Source of the DNA: Mycolicibacterium sp. lyk4-40-TYG-92
GTDB taxonomy: Bacteria; Actinomycetota; Actinomycetes; Mycobacteriales; Mycobacteriaceae
Direction of reading: 5' to 3'
Assembly: GCF_030209435.1 (NCBI RefSeq)
Contig: NZ_JARVRX010000003.1
Coordinates: 62,001 to 126,000 of the forward strand
Length of the DNA stretch: 64,000 nt
The notes beneath the pieces are model-generated. The model did no database searches and had not been told where the DNA came from. It saw only the letters and a program-made list of their open reading frames with translations. Shown here piece by piece: positions 52,150-59,919 of this stretch. Numbering within the stretch: position 1 is the stretch's first letter; each line of letters starts with the position of its first letter. The translations under genes were made by a program, and so were the position numbers.

Positions 52150-53337
52150 CTACCCGACCGCGGCGGGCTCCGGAACGTCCGTGATCGCACTGTCGCGCGG
52201 TGACGGCGCATGCCGCGATTCCCAGCGGCGCAGCAGCTCGCGGCACGGCGACTCGATCAAGCCGTAGCTGACGGCGGCGATCGCGAACCCGAAAATCCAG
52301 GTGAGTATCAGCACGATCGGCATGTGGCCGTTGAACGGGAACTCGCCGATCACCGGGAACACCATCGCCAGCGCCGCGAGGTGCCAGATGAACAGGCCGT
52401 AGGACCAGCGTCCCAGCGTCACCATCGCGGTGCTGCCGAGGATGCGGTGCGGCGTTCCGGGTGCGTCCAGCACCAGCGGTGCCAGCAGCGCCCCGGCGAC
52501 GACGGCGCCCATCGCCGTCTTGACCACCACCTGGCTGACGGCGCCCGGCGCGAGTCCGATGTTGCCGGCCAGCGGGGTCGCCGCGATGACGAACGCCGCC
52601 CCGGCGATGGCCGCCATCACCCACCGGCGCCGGGCCAGCTCGTGCATACGGCCGACGGGCATGACCGTCAGCTCGGCCAGCAGCATGCCGGCGGCGAACC
52701 ACGAGAACAGCGCCGGCAGCCAGTTCATCTGGTTGACGCCGAACGGCAGGTGCCACGGCAGCGCGGGCCACGCGAAGCTCGCCACCGCCAGCGCCGCGAT
52801 CACGGGCACGCGCCAGTCCACCGGCAGTCGGCGGGCCAGCAGCGCCAACAGCGGCAGCACCAGATAGAAGGAGACCTCGACGGCCAGGCTCCACATCTGC
52901 GTCAGCCCGGCGGTCAGCGTCAGCGGCACATAGACCTGGGTCAGCGTGAGGTTGGCGAGCCACACCGTGAGGTCGGCGTGGGCGTCGGGCAGCAGCGCCA
53001 GGATGACCACGACGGCCACCAGATAGCCCGGCATGATCCGGACGATGCGCGAGCGCAGATAGTGGCCCGTCGGCGGCCGGTGCCGTAGGCCCCGTGCGGC
53101 GGCGGCGTGCCCCCGCCACAACAGGAAGCCCGACAGCGCGAAGAACACGGCGACCGCCAGGTCGAAACGGGTGAACAACCGGCCGTACCAGCCGCTGCTG
53201 TTGGCTGTCTGGAACGCCACGTGCGTGAGCACGACACCCATGGCGGCGCAGGCCCGCATGCCCTCGACAGCGGGCAGGAAACTGCGGGTGCCGCTCACCT
53301 CAGCACCGTCCGCGGTGTCGTGTCCCTGGTCGCCCAC
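52150..53337 (-). CDS. Acyltransferase 3 family membrane protein (Rv0228-like)
   Basis: A 395-residue membrane O-acyltransferase. The family opening is FLPAVEGMRACAAMGVVLTHVAFQ with the conserved histidine, then AVAVFFALSGFLLWRGH, RIVRIMPGYLVAVV and MWSLAVEVSFYLVLPLLAL, with about ten membrane helices and a final GLIESPCRELLRRWE. Position next to the DUF3068 gene matches Rv0228. It likely acylates an envelope glycan or glycolipid. The ATG at 53337 is used; it is divergent from DUF3068 by 139 bases. Confidence 0.87.
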   Translation of the reverse strand: MGDQGHDTADGAEVSGTRSFLPAVEGMRACAAMGVVLTHVAFQTANSSGWYGRLFTRFDLAVAVFFALSGFLLWRGHAAAARGLRHRPPTGHYLRSRIVRIMPGYLVAVVVILALLPDAHADLTVWLANLTLTQVYVPLTLTAGLTQMWSLAVEVSFYLVLPLLALLARRLPVDWRVPVIAALAVASFAWPALPWHLPFGVNQMNWLPALFSWFAAGMLLAELTVMPVGRMHELARRRWVMAAIAGAAFVIAATPLAGNIGLAPGAVSQVVVKTAMGAVVAGALLAPLVLDAPGTPHRILGSTAMVTLGRWSYGLFIWHLAALAMVFPVIGEFPFNGHMPIVLILTWIFGFAIAAVSYGLIESPCRELLRRWESRHAPSPRDSAITDVPEPAAVG

Positions 53338-53476
53338 GACCCCAGTGTGCCGGGTGCCCGGTCTCGGCGGCGAATCTCACCGACGCCCGCACACCACTCT
53401 GAGGGTGTGCCTTAGTAAGGGCTGTTAGGGTCAGTCGGGTTGCTGTGTGGCTGGCAGACAAAGTAAGGAGCACGGG

Positions 53477-54673
53477 TTGAACCGCGCTGTGGGGTTGCGA
53501 ATCGCGGCATGCGTGTTGATGGGGCTCGGCGCCGCCCTGCTGATTGCTGCTCTGCTGTTGACTACTTATACGTCGGGCAAAATCGCCAAGATTCCGCTCG
53601 ACATCGACACCACGCTGGTCAGCAACGGCACCGGGACCGCACTGGACCCCGCGTCGCTGCTGGGCGAGAAGTTCGTCGTCAACAAGAACGTGCCACTGGT
53701 GCTGCAGCGACAGCTCAGCGTCGAGAACCCGGCGAACGCCGACGTGGTGACGCTGCAGGTCGGTAACACCGTGCGCCGCACCGACAAGCAACAGGACAAC
53801 GGCCTGCTGCTCGCGCTCGTCGACACCGTGACGCTCAACCGCACCACCGCCGCCGCGGTGACCGGTGCGGCCGGCTCGGTGCAGAAGCCGCGCACCATCG
53901 AGGACCAGAATCCGCCGACCAACATCGCGCTGCCGCACACCGGGCTGAGCTACCGCTTCCCGTTCAGCACGGAGAAGAAGACCTACCAGGTGTTCGACCC
54001 GATCGCGCAGAAGGCGTACGACGCCAACTACGAGGGCGAAGAAGACGTCAACGGGCTGTCGGTCTACAAGTTCACCCAGAACGTCGGCTTCGACGCCGAC
54101 GGCAAGCTGGTCGAGCCGATCAAGTTCTCGTCGCTGTACGACAAGGACGAAGACGGTTCGGTGACCGCCCGCGCCGAGCTGTGGGGCGTGCCGTCCGCCG
54201 AGCCCACCGACCCGATCACCATGCAGCGCTACTACGCCGCAGCGCGCACCTTCTGGGTGGACCCGGTCTCCGGCACCATCGTCAAGGAGAAGGACCGCGG
54301 CTTCCACTACTACTCGCGCGATGCCCTCAAGCCTGAGGTGACGTTCGCCGACTACACCGTCACCTCCAACGAGCAGACAGTCGAGTCGCAGGTGGCCGCC
54401 GCCCACGACGAGCGTGACAAGCTGGCCCTGTGGGACCGCATCCTGCCCATCACCTTCGGTGGTCTGGGACTGGTCTTCCTCGTCGGTGGCGTGCTGCTGG
54501 CCGGGTACAGCCTGCGTTCGCAGGCCGCGTTGATCGACCCGGGCCTCGACGCCGCCGGGCACGGTTTCTTCGGCCGGCGTGACACCGATTCCGGGCCGAT
54601 GCCCGCCGCTGAAGCCATGACCGAGAAGCTGCCCACCCAGCGGCCGACCGATCTGCCACCGGACCGGATCTGA
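53477..54673 (+). CDS. DUF3068 membrane protein (Rv0227c-like)
   Basis: A 398-residue protein with one membrane segment near each end (AACVLMGLGAALLIAALLLTTY and ILPITFGGLGLVFLVGGVLLAGYSL) and a roughly 330-residue extracytoplasmic domain between them. It is a porin-like DUF3068 protein equivalent to Rv0227c. I recall that the Corynebacterium and M. smegmatis relatives are needed for lipomannan maturation and lipoarabinomannan synthesis. TTG at 53477 with AAGGAG seven bases upstream is the start. Its stop overlaps the next gene's proposed CTG start by four bases. Confidence 0.88.
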   Translation: MNRAVGLRIAACVLMGLGAALLIAALLLTTYTSGKIAKIPLDIDTTLVSNGTGTALDPASLLGEKFVVNKNVPLVLQRQLSVENPANADVVTLQVGNTVRRTDKQQDNGLLLALVDTVTLNRTTAAAVTGAAGSVQKPRTIEDQNPPTNIALPHTGLSYRFPFSTEKKTYQVFDPIAQKAYDANYEGEEDVNGLSVYKFTQNVGFDADGKLVEPIKFSSLYDKDEDGSVTARAELWGVPSAEPTDPITMQRYYAAARTFWVDPVSGTIVKEKDRGFHYYSRDALKPEVTFADYTVTSNEQTVESQVAAAHDERDKLALWDRILPITFGGLGLVFLVGGVLLAGYSLRSQAALIDPGLDAAGHGFFGRRDTDSGPMPAAEAMTEKLPTQRPTDLPPDRI

Positions 54674-56385
54674 TCTCTTTTCGTCCGCGCATCACCCGCC
54701 GCTTCGCTCGCCCTGAATCCCTGCCGGCGCTGTACGCGCTGGGGCTGACGCTCGCTGTCACCGCGCCACTGCTGGCGCCCGGTTATCTGCTGCTTCGTGA
54801 CGCGGTCTCGACGCCGCGGTCGTATCTGTCCGACGCCGCCCTGGGTTTGTCCGAGGCCGCGCCGCGGGCCCTGCCGCAGGACTTCTTCCTGGCCGTCCTC
54901 TCGCCCGTCGTCGACGGCGGAGTGCTGGTCAAAGCGCTGCTGATCCTGGGCCTGTGGTGCGCCGGCTGGGGCGCGGCGAAGCTGGCCGCCTCGGTTCTCG
55001 ACGCCGGTCTCGGCGGGCAGCTGGTGGCCGTCACCGTCGCGGTGTGGAACCCCTACGTCGCCGAGCGGTTGTTGCAGGGGCACTGGAGCCTGCTGGTCGG
55101 CTACGGCTGCCTGCCCTGGGTCGCCCGCTCGAGCAATTTGTGCACGATTTCTCGCGGTGAGCGCGAACAATCGTGCACAGATCGCTGGGGCCTGGTGTTC
55201 TGGATCGCGCTGGCCGGGCTGACGCCGACGGGTCTGCTGCTGGCATTGGTGGTGGCGCTGGTGTGTTCGCGGACCTGGCGCGGGGTGTGGGTGGCGCTGG
55301 CCGCTTCAGTCGGAGCCGCGCTGCCCTGGCTGGTGGCGACGGTCGTGGCCCGCTCGGTGCTGCCGGTGGCGAGCGCCGGCGTGCCGGCATTCGCGGCGCG
55401 GGCAGAACCGGGACTCGGGACGCTGGGCAGCCTGGCCGGACTCGGCGGTATCTGGAACGCCGGCGCCGTTCCGGTGTCCCGGACGACGCTGTGGGCCCTG
55501 GTCGGGACGGTGGCGCTGCTGGCTGTGGTGGCCTGTGGAGCGCGGAAGGCGTGGTCGGTGGCGGCGGCTCGGCCGCTGCTGGTGCTCGCGGTCGTCGCCG
55601 TGGTGGTGCCCGCGCTGCTCGCGACCGATCCCGGGTCGGCGTTCCTCGACTGGCTGATCCGGACCGTCCCCAGTACCGGCGTGCTGCGCGACGGCCAGAA
55701 GTGGGTGGCGCTGGCAATGCCGGGCTATGCCCTGGCCGGTGCCGCCGCGGTGACGGTGCTTCGGCGCTGGCTGCCAACGGCTTTCGCGGCGGCGGGATGT
55801 TGCGTGGTGGTCGTGGCCGCGTTACCTGACCTGGCATGGGGTGTCGGCAGCCAGCTGCGGTCGGTGCAGTACCCGGCCGGCTGGTATTCGGTTGCGGCGC
55901 AGATCAATTCCGACCCGAGGCCCGTCGCGGTGCTGCCGCCCGACGTCATCCGGCAGTTCCCGTGGGCCGGCCCCTCGGCGGTCCTGGACCCGCTGCCCCG
56001 CTGGGTCTCCGCCGACGTGCTGGCGACCGGGGACCTCGTGATCGGGGGCCGGACCGTGCCGGGCGAAGGCGTGCGGGCACGGCGGGTGCAGGACCTGCTG
56101 CTGCGGGGCGCCGACGTGCACCAGTTGGCCGCGGCCGGGGTCGGCTGGGTGGTCGTGGAGGGCGGAGAAGGCGCAGTTCCCGCGTCATCATTGCCGATTG
56201 CCTATCGGGACAACGACATTGCGCTGTATCGAGTGGGTGGGACGACTCCCGCGGCAGCGGGACGGCCGCTGCTGATCGCCGCACACGTGGTGTGGTTGGG
56301 CATGCTGATCGGCGCGCTCGCCGCGATGGTGCTCCAGCGGCGGCGGGGCCTCAGTACGCTCCGTCGCCGCGTGCCACCACACTGA
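54670..56385 (+). CDS. GT-C-like polytopic membrane protein (Rv0226c-like)
   Basis: A large membrane protein of about 571 residues with ten or more hydrophobic helices, corresponding in place and length to Rv0226c (576 residues). A DAA-x-GLSEAAPRALPQDFF loop after the first helices and the ERLLQGHWSLLVGYGCLPW block resemble GT-C mannosyl/arabinosyl-transferases, but I cannot assign a reaction. Hydrophobic coding sequence runs in frame from CTG 54670, which overlaps the DUF3068 stop as CTGA; the first ordinary start would be GTG/ATG-like only near 54847 and would remove about 60 conserved residues. Residues about 155-172 come from a palindromic insert. The last 35 bases overlap the convergent sugar transferase gene. 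Confidence 0.78.
   Translation: MISFRPRITRRFARPESLPALYALGLTLAVTAPLLAPGYLLLRDAVSTPRSYLSDAALGLSEAAPRALPQDFFLAVLSPVVDGGVLVKALLILGLWCAGWGAAKLAASVLDAGLGGQLVAVTVAVWNPYVAERLLQGHWSLLVGYGCLPWVARSSNLCTISRGEREQSCTDRWGLVFWIALAGLTPTGLLLALVVALVCSRTWRGVWVALAASVGAALPWLVATVVARSVLPVASAGVPAFAARAEPGLGTLGSLAGLGGIWNAGAVPVSRTTLWALVGTVALLAVVACGARKAWSVAAARPLLVLAVVAVVVPALLATDPGSAFLDWLIRTVPSTGVLRDGQKWVALAMPGYALAGAAAVTVLRRWLPTAFAAAGCCVVVVAALPDLAWGVGSQLRSVQYPAGWYSVAAQINSDPRPVAVLPPDVIRQFPWAGPSAVLDPLPRWVSADVLATGDLVIGGRTVPGEGVRARRVQDLLLRGADVHQLAAAGVGWVVVEGGEGAVPASSLPIAYRDNDIALYRVGGTTPAAAGRPLLIAAHVVWLGMLIGALAAMVLQRRRGLSTLRRRVPPH
55133..55185. repeat. Palindromic element inside a coding sequence
   Basis: The arms 55133-55149 and 55169-55185 are complementary at 15 of 17 positions, with a perfect 11-bp core (TGTGCACGATT). 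An inner stem TCGCG/CGCGA sits in the loop. The element adds in-frame polar residues with two cysteines (NLCTISRGEREQSCTD) to a loop between membrane helices. It looks like a dispersed palindromic element that the protein tolerates. Confidence 0.7.
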
Positions 56386-57832
56386 TGGTCTTCAGGATGA
56401 TGCCGACGTCCGTCAGCATCGACCAGTTGTCGACGTACGAAAGATCAAGGCGCACAGCCTTGTCCCACGTCAGGTCGGACCGGCCGCTGATCTGCCACAA
56501 CCCCGTCACACCCGGCTTGACGAGCAGCTTGCGCCTGATGTCGCCGTTGTAGGTCTCGACCTCCCGGCGCAGCGGGGGCCGCGGACCGACCACACTCATG
56601 TCCTGCTTGAGCACATTGATGAACTGCGGGAGCTCGTCGATGCTGTAGCGGCGCAACACTTTACCGACCAGCGTCACCCGCGGATCGTCGCGCATCTTGA
56701 ACATGACGCCGCCCGCCATCTCATTCGACGGAAGCAGTTCGCCGAGACGCTCCTCCGCGTCGACCACCATGCTGCGGAACTTGATCATGGTGAACGGCTC
56801 ACCGTCCAACCCGATGCGTTCCGACCGGTAGAACACCGGACCGCGACTCGTCATCTTGATGGCGATGGCCGCGAGCACGAGCAGCGGCGCCGTCCCGATC
56901 AGCGCCGCCAGCGCGAATCCGAAGTCGAACGCCTTCTTCAGGAAACTCTTGGCGCCGTGATACTGCGGCTTCTCGACGTGCAGCAGCGGCATGCCGGCCA
57001 CCGGCCGCATCGCCAGCCGCGCACCCGCCACGTCGAGCAAGCCGGGCGACACCACGAGGTCGACATCGGAGGCCTCCAGACGCCAGGTGAGCCGCTGGAT
57101 TCCGGCGACACCGAAGTGTTCGGCGTCGGTCAGCGCCACGGTGTCGGCGGCGCAGCGGTCGCCTAGTGCGCCAAGCGCGTCGTTCTCGTCGCCGAAGATC
57201 GGGATCACCCGGTCGCCGACCGTGATGATGTCACCGCGCGCGCCGGGCTGGCCGGGGATGCCGGCGCCGACCACCACATAGCCGTCGCCGGGGTCGTTCA
57301 TGAGTTCGGTGGCCAGGACCGCGATGGCGTCCCGATCACCAATGGCAAGAACAGATGTCAGGCATTCGCCCGCGTGCCGGCGCGCACGAACGCGGCGCCG
57401 CCACACCTTGCGGCCGATCAGCAGTCCGATCGTGCCCAAAGGGAAAGCCAGGGCCAGGTAACCGCGCGCGATCTCGAGCCGCGCCAGCAGGGCCACGATC
57501 GCGATCACCCCGAACGTCCAGAAAGACGCTGCGACGACGCGGCGATACTCTTCGATGCCACAGCCGAGGATCGACGCCGAGCGGGCGTGGTGCAGCGTCA
57601 GAACGGCCAGCCACAGGCAAGCCAGCACCAGCGAATACCCGGTATAGAGCATGGAGGCCGACGGGCCGTAACCCGCTCCGCCGAATCGGACCCATTGCGC
57701 GAACAGCATCGCGAGGACGATGGCCGCGGCGTCGGTGATCAGCACACGACGCGCGTAATGCGGCTGCCAGACCGTGCGTGAACTCGGCAGCCGGGTGAGC
57801 CCGAACGTCGACAGCGTCATCGGCAACTCCAC
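56351..57832 (-). CDS. Polyprenyl-phosphate sugar-1-phosphate transferase (PF02397 family)
   Basis: A 493-residue bacterial sugar transferase that starts a lipid-linked glycan by moving sugar-1-phosphate from a nucleotide sugar onto polyprenyl phosphate. Four N-terminal helices and a CoA-binding-like domain (LTSVLAIGDRDAIAVLATELM) precede the catalytic domain. The catalytic domain shows KKAFDFGFALAALIGTAPLLVLAAIAIKMTSRGPVFYRSERIG, FTMIKFRSMVVDAEER, RRYSIDELPQFINVLKQDMSVVGPRPPL and KPGVTGLWQISGRSDLTW. GTG at 57832 or ATG at 57820 can start it. It has no Rv022x counterpart in my memory and may initiate the glycan made by the 601-16077 locus. Confidence 0.88.
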   Translation of the reverse strand: MELPMTLSTFGLTRLPSSRTVWQPHYARRVLITDAAAIVLAMLFAQWVRFGGAGYGPSASMLYTGYSLVLACLWLAVLTLHHARSASILGCGIEEYRRVVAASFWTFGVIAIVALLARLEIARGYLALAFPLGTIGLLIGRKVWRRRVRARRHAGECLTSVLAIGDRDAIAVLATELMNDPGDGYVVVGAGIPGQPGARGDIITVGDRVIPIFGDENDALGALGDRCAADTVALTDAEHFGVAGIQRLTWRLEASDVDLVVSPGLLDVAGARLAMRPVAGMPLLHVEKPQYHGAKSFLKKAFDFGFALAALIGTAPLLVLAAIAIKMTSRGPVFYRSERIGLDGEPFTMIKFRSMVVDAEERLGELLPSNEMAGGVMFKMRDDPRVTLVGKVLRRYSIDELPQFINVLKQDMSVVGPRPPLRREVETYNGDIRRKLLVKPGVTGLWQISGRSDLTWDKAVRLDLSYVDNWSMLTDVGIILKTISVVARGDGAY

Positions 57833-58172
57833 ATGCTCTACTCCTCAGAACCGGCGGTACATCGATGGAGCGGGATATCCAATTGCATTGAATGAGAACG
57901 GAGTTCGAACGCACAGCATCACCGGGCCCAGTTGCCTGGATCCGCAAAATTCGAGGGACACCCGAAGGCCAAAACCCGGAGGTGGCCCTCATTTCTATTA
58001 AATTTGACTTGGCCGTCAGTTTATGCGGCGGGGCGATGTCGAACAGCAAAACGGCGGATTTGCATCAGAAATGATCGCCACCATGAGGACGGGTTGCTGG
58101 TGACCCGCCATTCAAGGGCCCCGGACATGCCACCTGGCCCGAAGACCCGGTTGCCGGGCGTCATCGCCTCTT
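57833..58172. other. Intergenic region upstream of the sugar transferase
   Basis: No gene is seen in these 340 bases. A low-GC segment (TTTCTATTAAATTTGACTT, near 57990-58008) is a good candidate for the leftward promoter of the sugar transferase. It also contains the end of the type VII-associated operon transcript; I find no clear terminator. Confidence 0.45.
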
Positions 58173-58955
58173 TCAGTCGACAGGCGCGCGCGTAGCCGTC
58201 GGACGAGCCGCCGGCGCGCTCGGATCGATCGGCGCCCGCCCGGCTCCGCTCGAATTACCTTGAACCGCTTGATCGTGGGACGTCTGAGGCCGGCCCGTTC
58301 CGTCGCGCTCTGCCCGTGCAGACTTCTTACGTTCCGCATCATCGCCCTCACGCGCGCCCCGTTCAGCGTCGCGCACCTTGAGGTCCTTGCCCTGACCGGC
58401 GCCGCCAGCCGAAGTAGACTGCGATGCTTGCTGTGCAGCTTGTGCGATCTGCTGCGGGATCTGTTGCAGGCCCTGCGCCAGGCCCTGCAAAGGCTGGGTG
58501 ACCGATTGCGCCAGCTGACCGACCTGCTGGCCCACCTGCCCCAGCATTTGGCCCATTTGGCCGATCATCTGTTGGCCTGCCTGAGCACTGGGAGCGCCGT
58601 CGGTCGGTCCGCCCGTCTGGCTACCGGAACCATTACCGTCCATCCCGCCCGCAGCGGCCTTGATTCGTTCCCCAGCTTGTCGATCGCCGTCAGCGTATGC
58701 CCTCGACGCGCGCTGCAGGCGTTCCGAAAACTTGTCGGCAGTCTCCGTGACAGCGCCAAAGACCTCACCACGGCCCTCCAGCGCACTCGAAAGCGCCGTG
58801 GAAACGGCGGACGACACGACGCCGTGGCTGGTGTCAACGCCCTTACCGTCGGGCGCACCCGCGCCGAGTAGACCTGACATACCCGAGGAGACATCGGCGT
58901 GCTGCTGGGCGTAGTTCAACAATCCCGCAGGGTCGACGCGCAGCGGTTCGGTCAT
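58173..58955 (-). CDS. EspC-like type VII secretion substrate
   Basis: A 260-residue protein whose first 100 residues look like the EspC/DUF2580 group of ESX-associated substrates. It begins TEPLRVDPAGLLNYAQQHADV, then has two amphipathic helices, followed by Y87-A-D-G-D91, a fit to the general type VII secretion signal YxxxD/E. The middle (about residues 125-185) is glutamine-rich with GQMGQMLGQVGQQVGQLAQ-type near-repeats likely to form a long helix. The C-terminal 70 residues are charged and disordered. ATG at 58955 follows GGGAGAT. It is the last gene of a leftward trio and is expected to be exported. Confidence 0.7.
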   Translation of the reverse strand: MTEPLRVDPAGLLNYAQQHADVSSGMSGLLGAGAPDGKGVDTSHGVVSSAVSTALSSALEGRGEVFGAVTETADKFSERLQRASRAYADGDRQAGERIKAAAGGMDGNGSGSQTGGPTDGAPSAQAGQQMIGQMGQMLGQVGQQVGQLAQSVTQPLQGLAQGLQQIPQQIAQAAQQASQSTSAGGAGQGKDLKVRDAERGAREGDDAERKKSARAERDGTGRPQTSHDQAVQGNSSGAGRAPIDPSAPAARPTATRAPVD

Positions 58956-58998
58956 GACAGATCTCCCGTCCAGTGGGTAGCGAGTTCCAATGGAGACG

Positions 58999-59916
58999 TC
59001 AAGGTCGGTCACCTATTGGCAGCGGCCACCCCGGGATTGCGTCGCCGTGCGGAGGCGGCGTGTCTCTGAACCCGGTGATGGTGGCGCGACGTTCCGCGGC
59101 GTTCTGCGGCATGACGGCATTACAACGGTTTTGAGGTTCGGGGTATCTCCAATGCAGCGACTTTGTATCGCCTTTTGGACCCCATCCGCCAAAACTCGCC
59201 GCAGTGATAAACCAGTTGCCGAAAACGTCGAGGTCGGGCGAGAAAGCAGGCCCCTTCTGCGGAGTCGTAACATCACCGGGAGCATCCGGACCGATGCGAG
59301 GATCGTGCTGAGTCAGCGTGATCCGGACGGGATATACCCCGAGATCTTCAGGCTTGTCACCACCCTTATATGGCTCCCCGGTCACCGCGTCCGCGTTGAC
59401 GGCAACAAACTTTCCTGGTCGCACGCGGCTGGCCACAAAATGGGGATAGGACCCTGTACAGACGATTGCTTCCCAGCCAGCCCCCTGCGGCACAAGCTCC
59501 AGGAAATGGTTGATCTCGTATCCGAAATGCGCAACCGCGCCCTTCGGAGTAGTCGGATATCCCTCGCCCAGCGGACGCACATACGTCTGTTGCAATAATT
59601 CCGCTTGCTTGAATGTCAGATTCTCCGGCGTCGCCCGCATGAAACCGGGATACACGTTGCTCGCATCCACAGTGAACGTCGCAACCCCATAGGCTTCCAC
59701 ATACGCACGGACCACCATGGCCGGACCCGTCGTAAGGTCAATGCCGGGTTCGGCGCTCCAACGGAACCGGAAATCATTGAGCAGGGGCGGCCAATACTGG
59801 AACAGGCGCTTCGACTCGGACGTCGTTGCACCGGTATCAGTTTTCGGATCATCGATACATCCAGAAACCAGCGAGACAACAGCAAAAAGACACGCAGCGA
59901 TTCTCGTTATTCGCAT
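58999..59916 (-). CDS. Lipoprotein of unknown function
   Basis: A 305-residue predicted lipoprotein: the signal ends in LVSGC with the modified cysteine at residue 20. The mature domain has GIDLTTGPAMVVRAYVEAYG, a ...VNADAVTGEPYKGGD... segment and two further cysteines (IVCTG and NRCNA), and no catalytic motif that I recognise. It lies three bases downstream of the WXG-like protein gene and 43 bases upstream of the EspC-like gene, so the three should be one operon. It may act as a surface partner of the exported proteins. Confidence 0.72.
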   Translation of the reverse strand: MRITRIAACLFAVVSLVSGCIDDPKTDTGATTSESKRLFQYWPPLLNDFRFRWSAEPGIDLTTGPAMVVRAYVEAYGVATFTVDASNVYPGFMRATPENLTFKQAELLQQTYVRPLGEGYPTTPKGAVAHFGYEINHFLELVPQGAGWEAIVCTGSYPHFVASRVRPGKFVAVNADAVTGEPYKGGDKPEDLGVYPVRITLTQHDPRIGPDAPGDVTTPQKGPAFSPDLDVFGNWFITAASFGGWGPKGDTKSLHWRYPEPQNRCNAVMPQNAAERRATITGFRDTPPPHGDAIPGWPLPIGDRP

Positions 59917-59919
59917 TAT

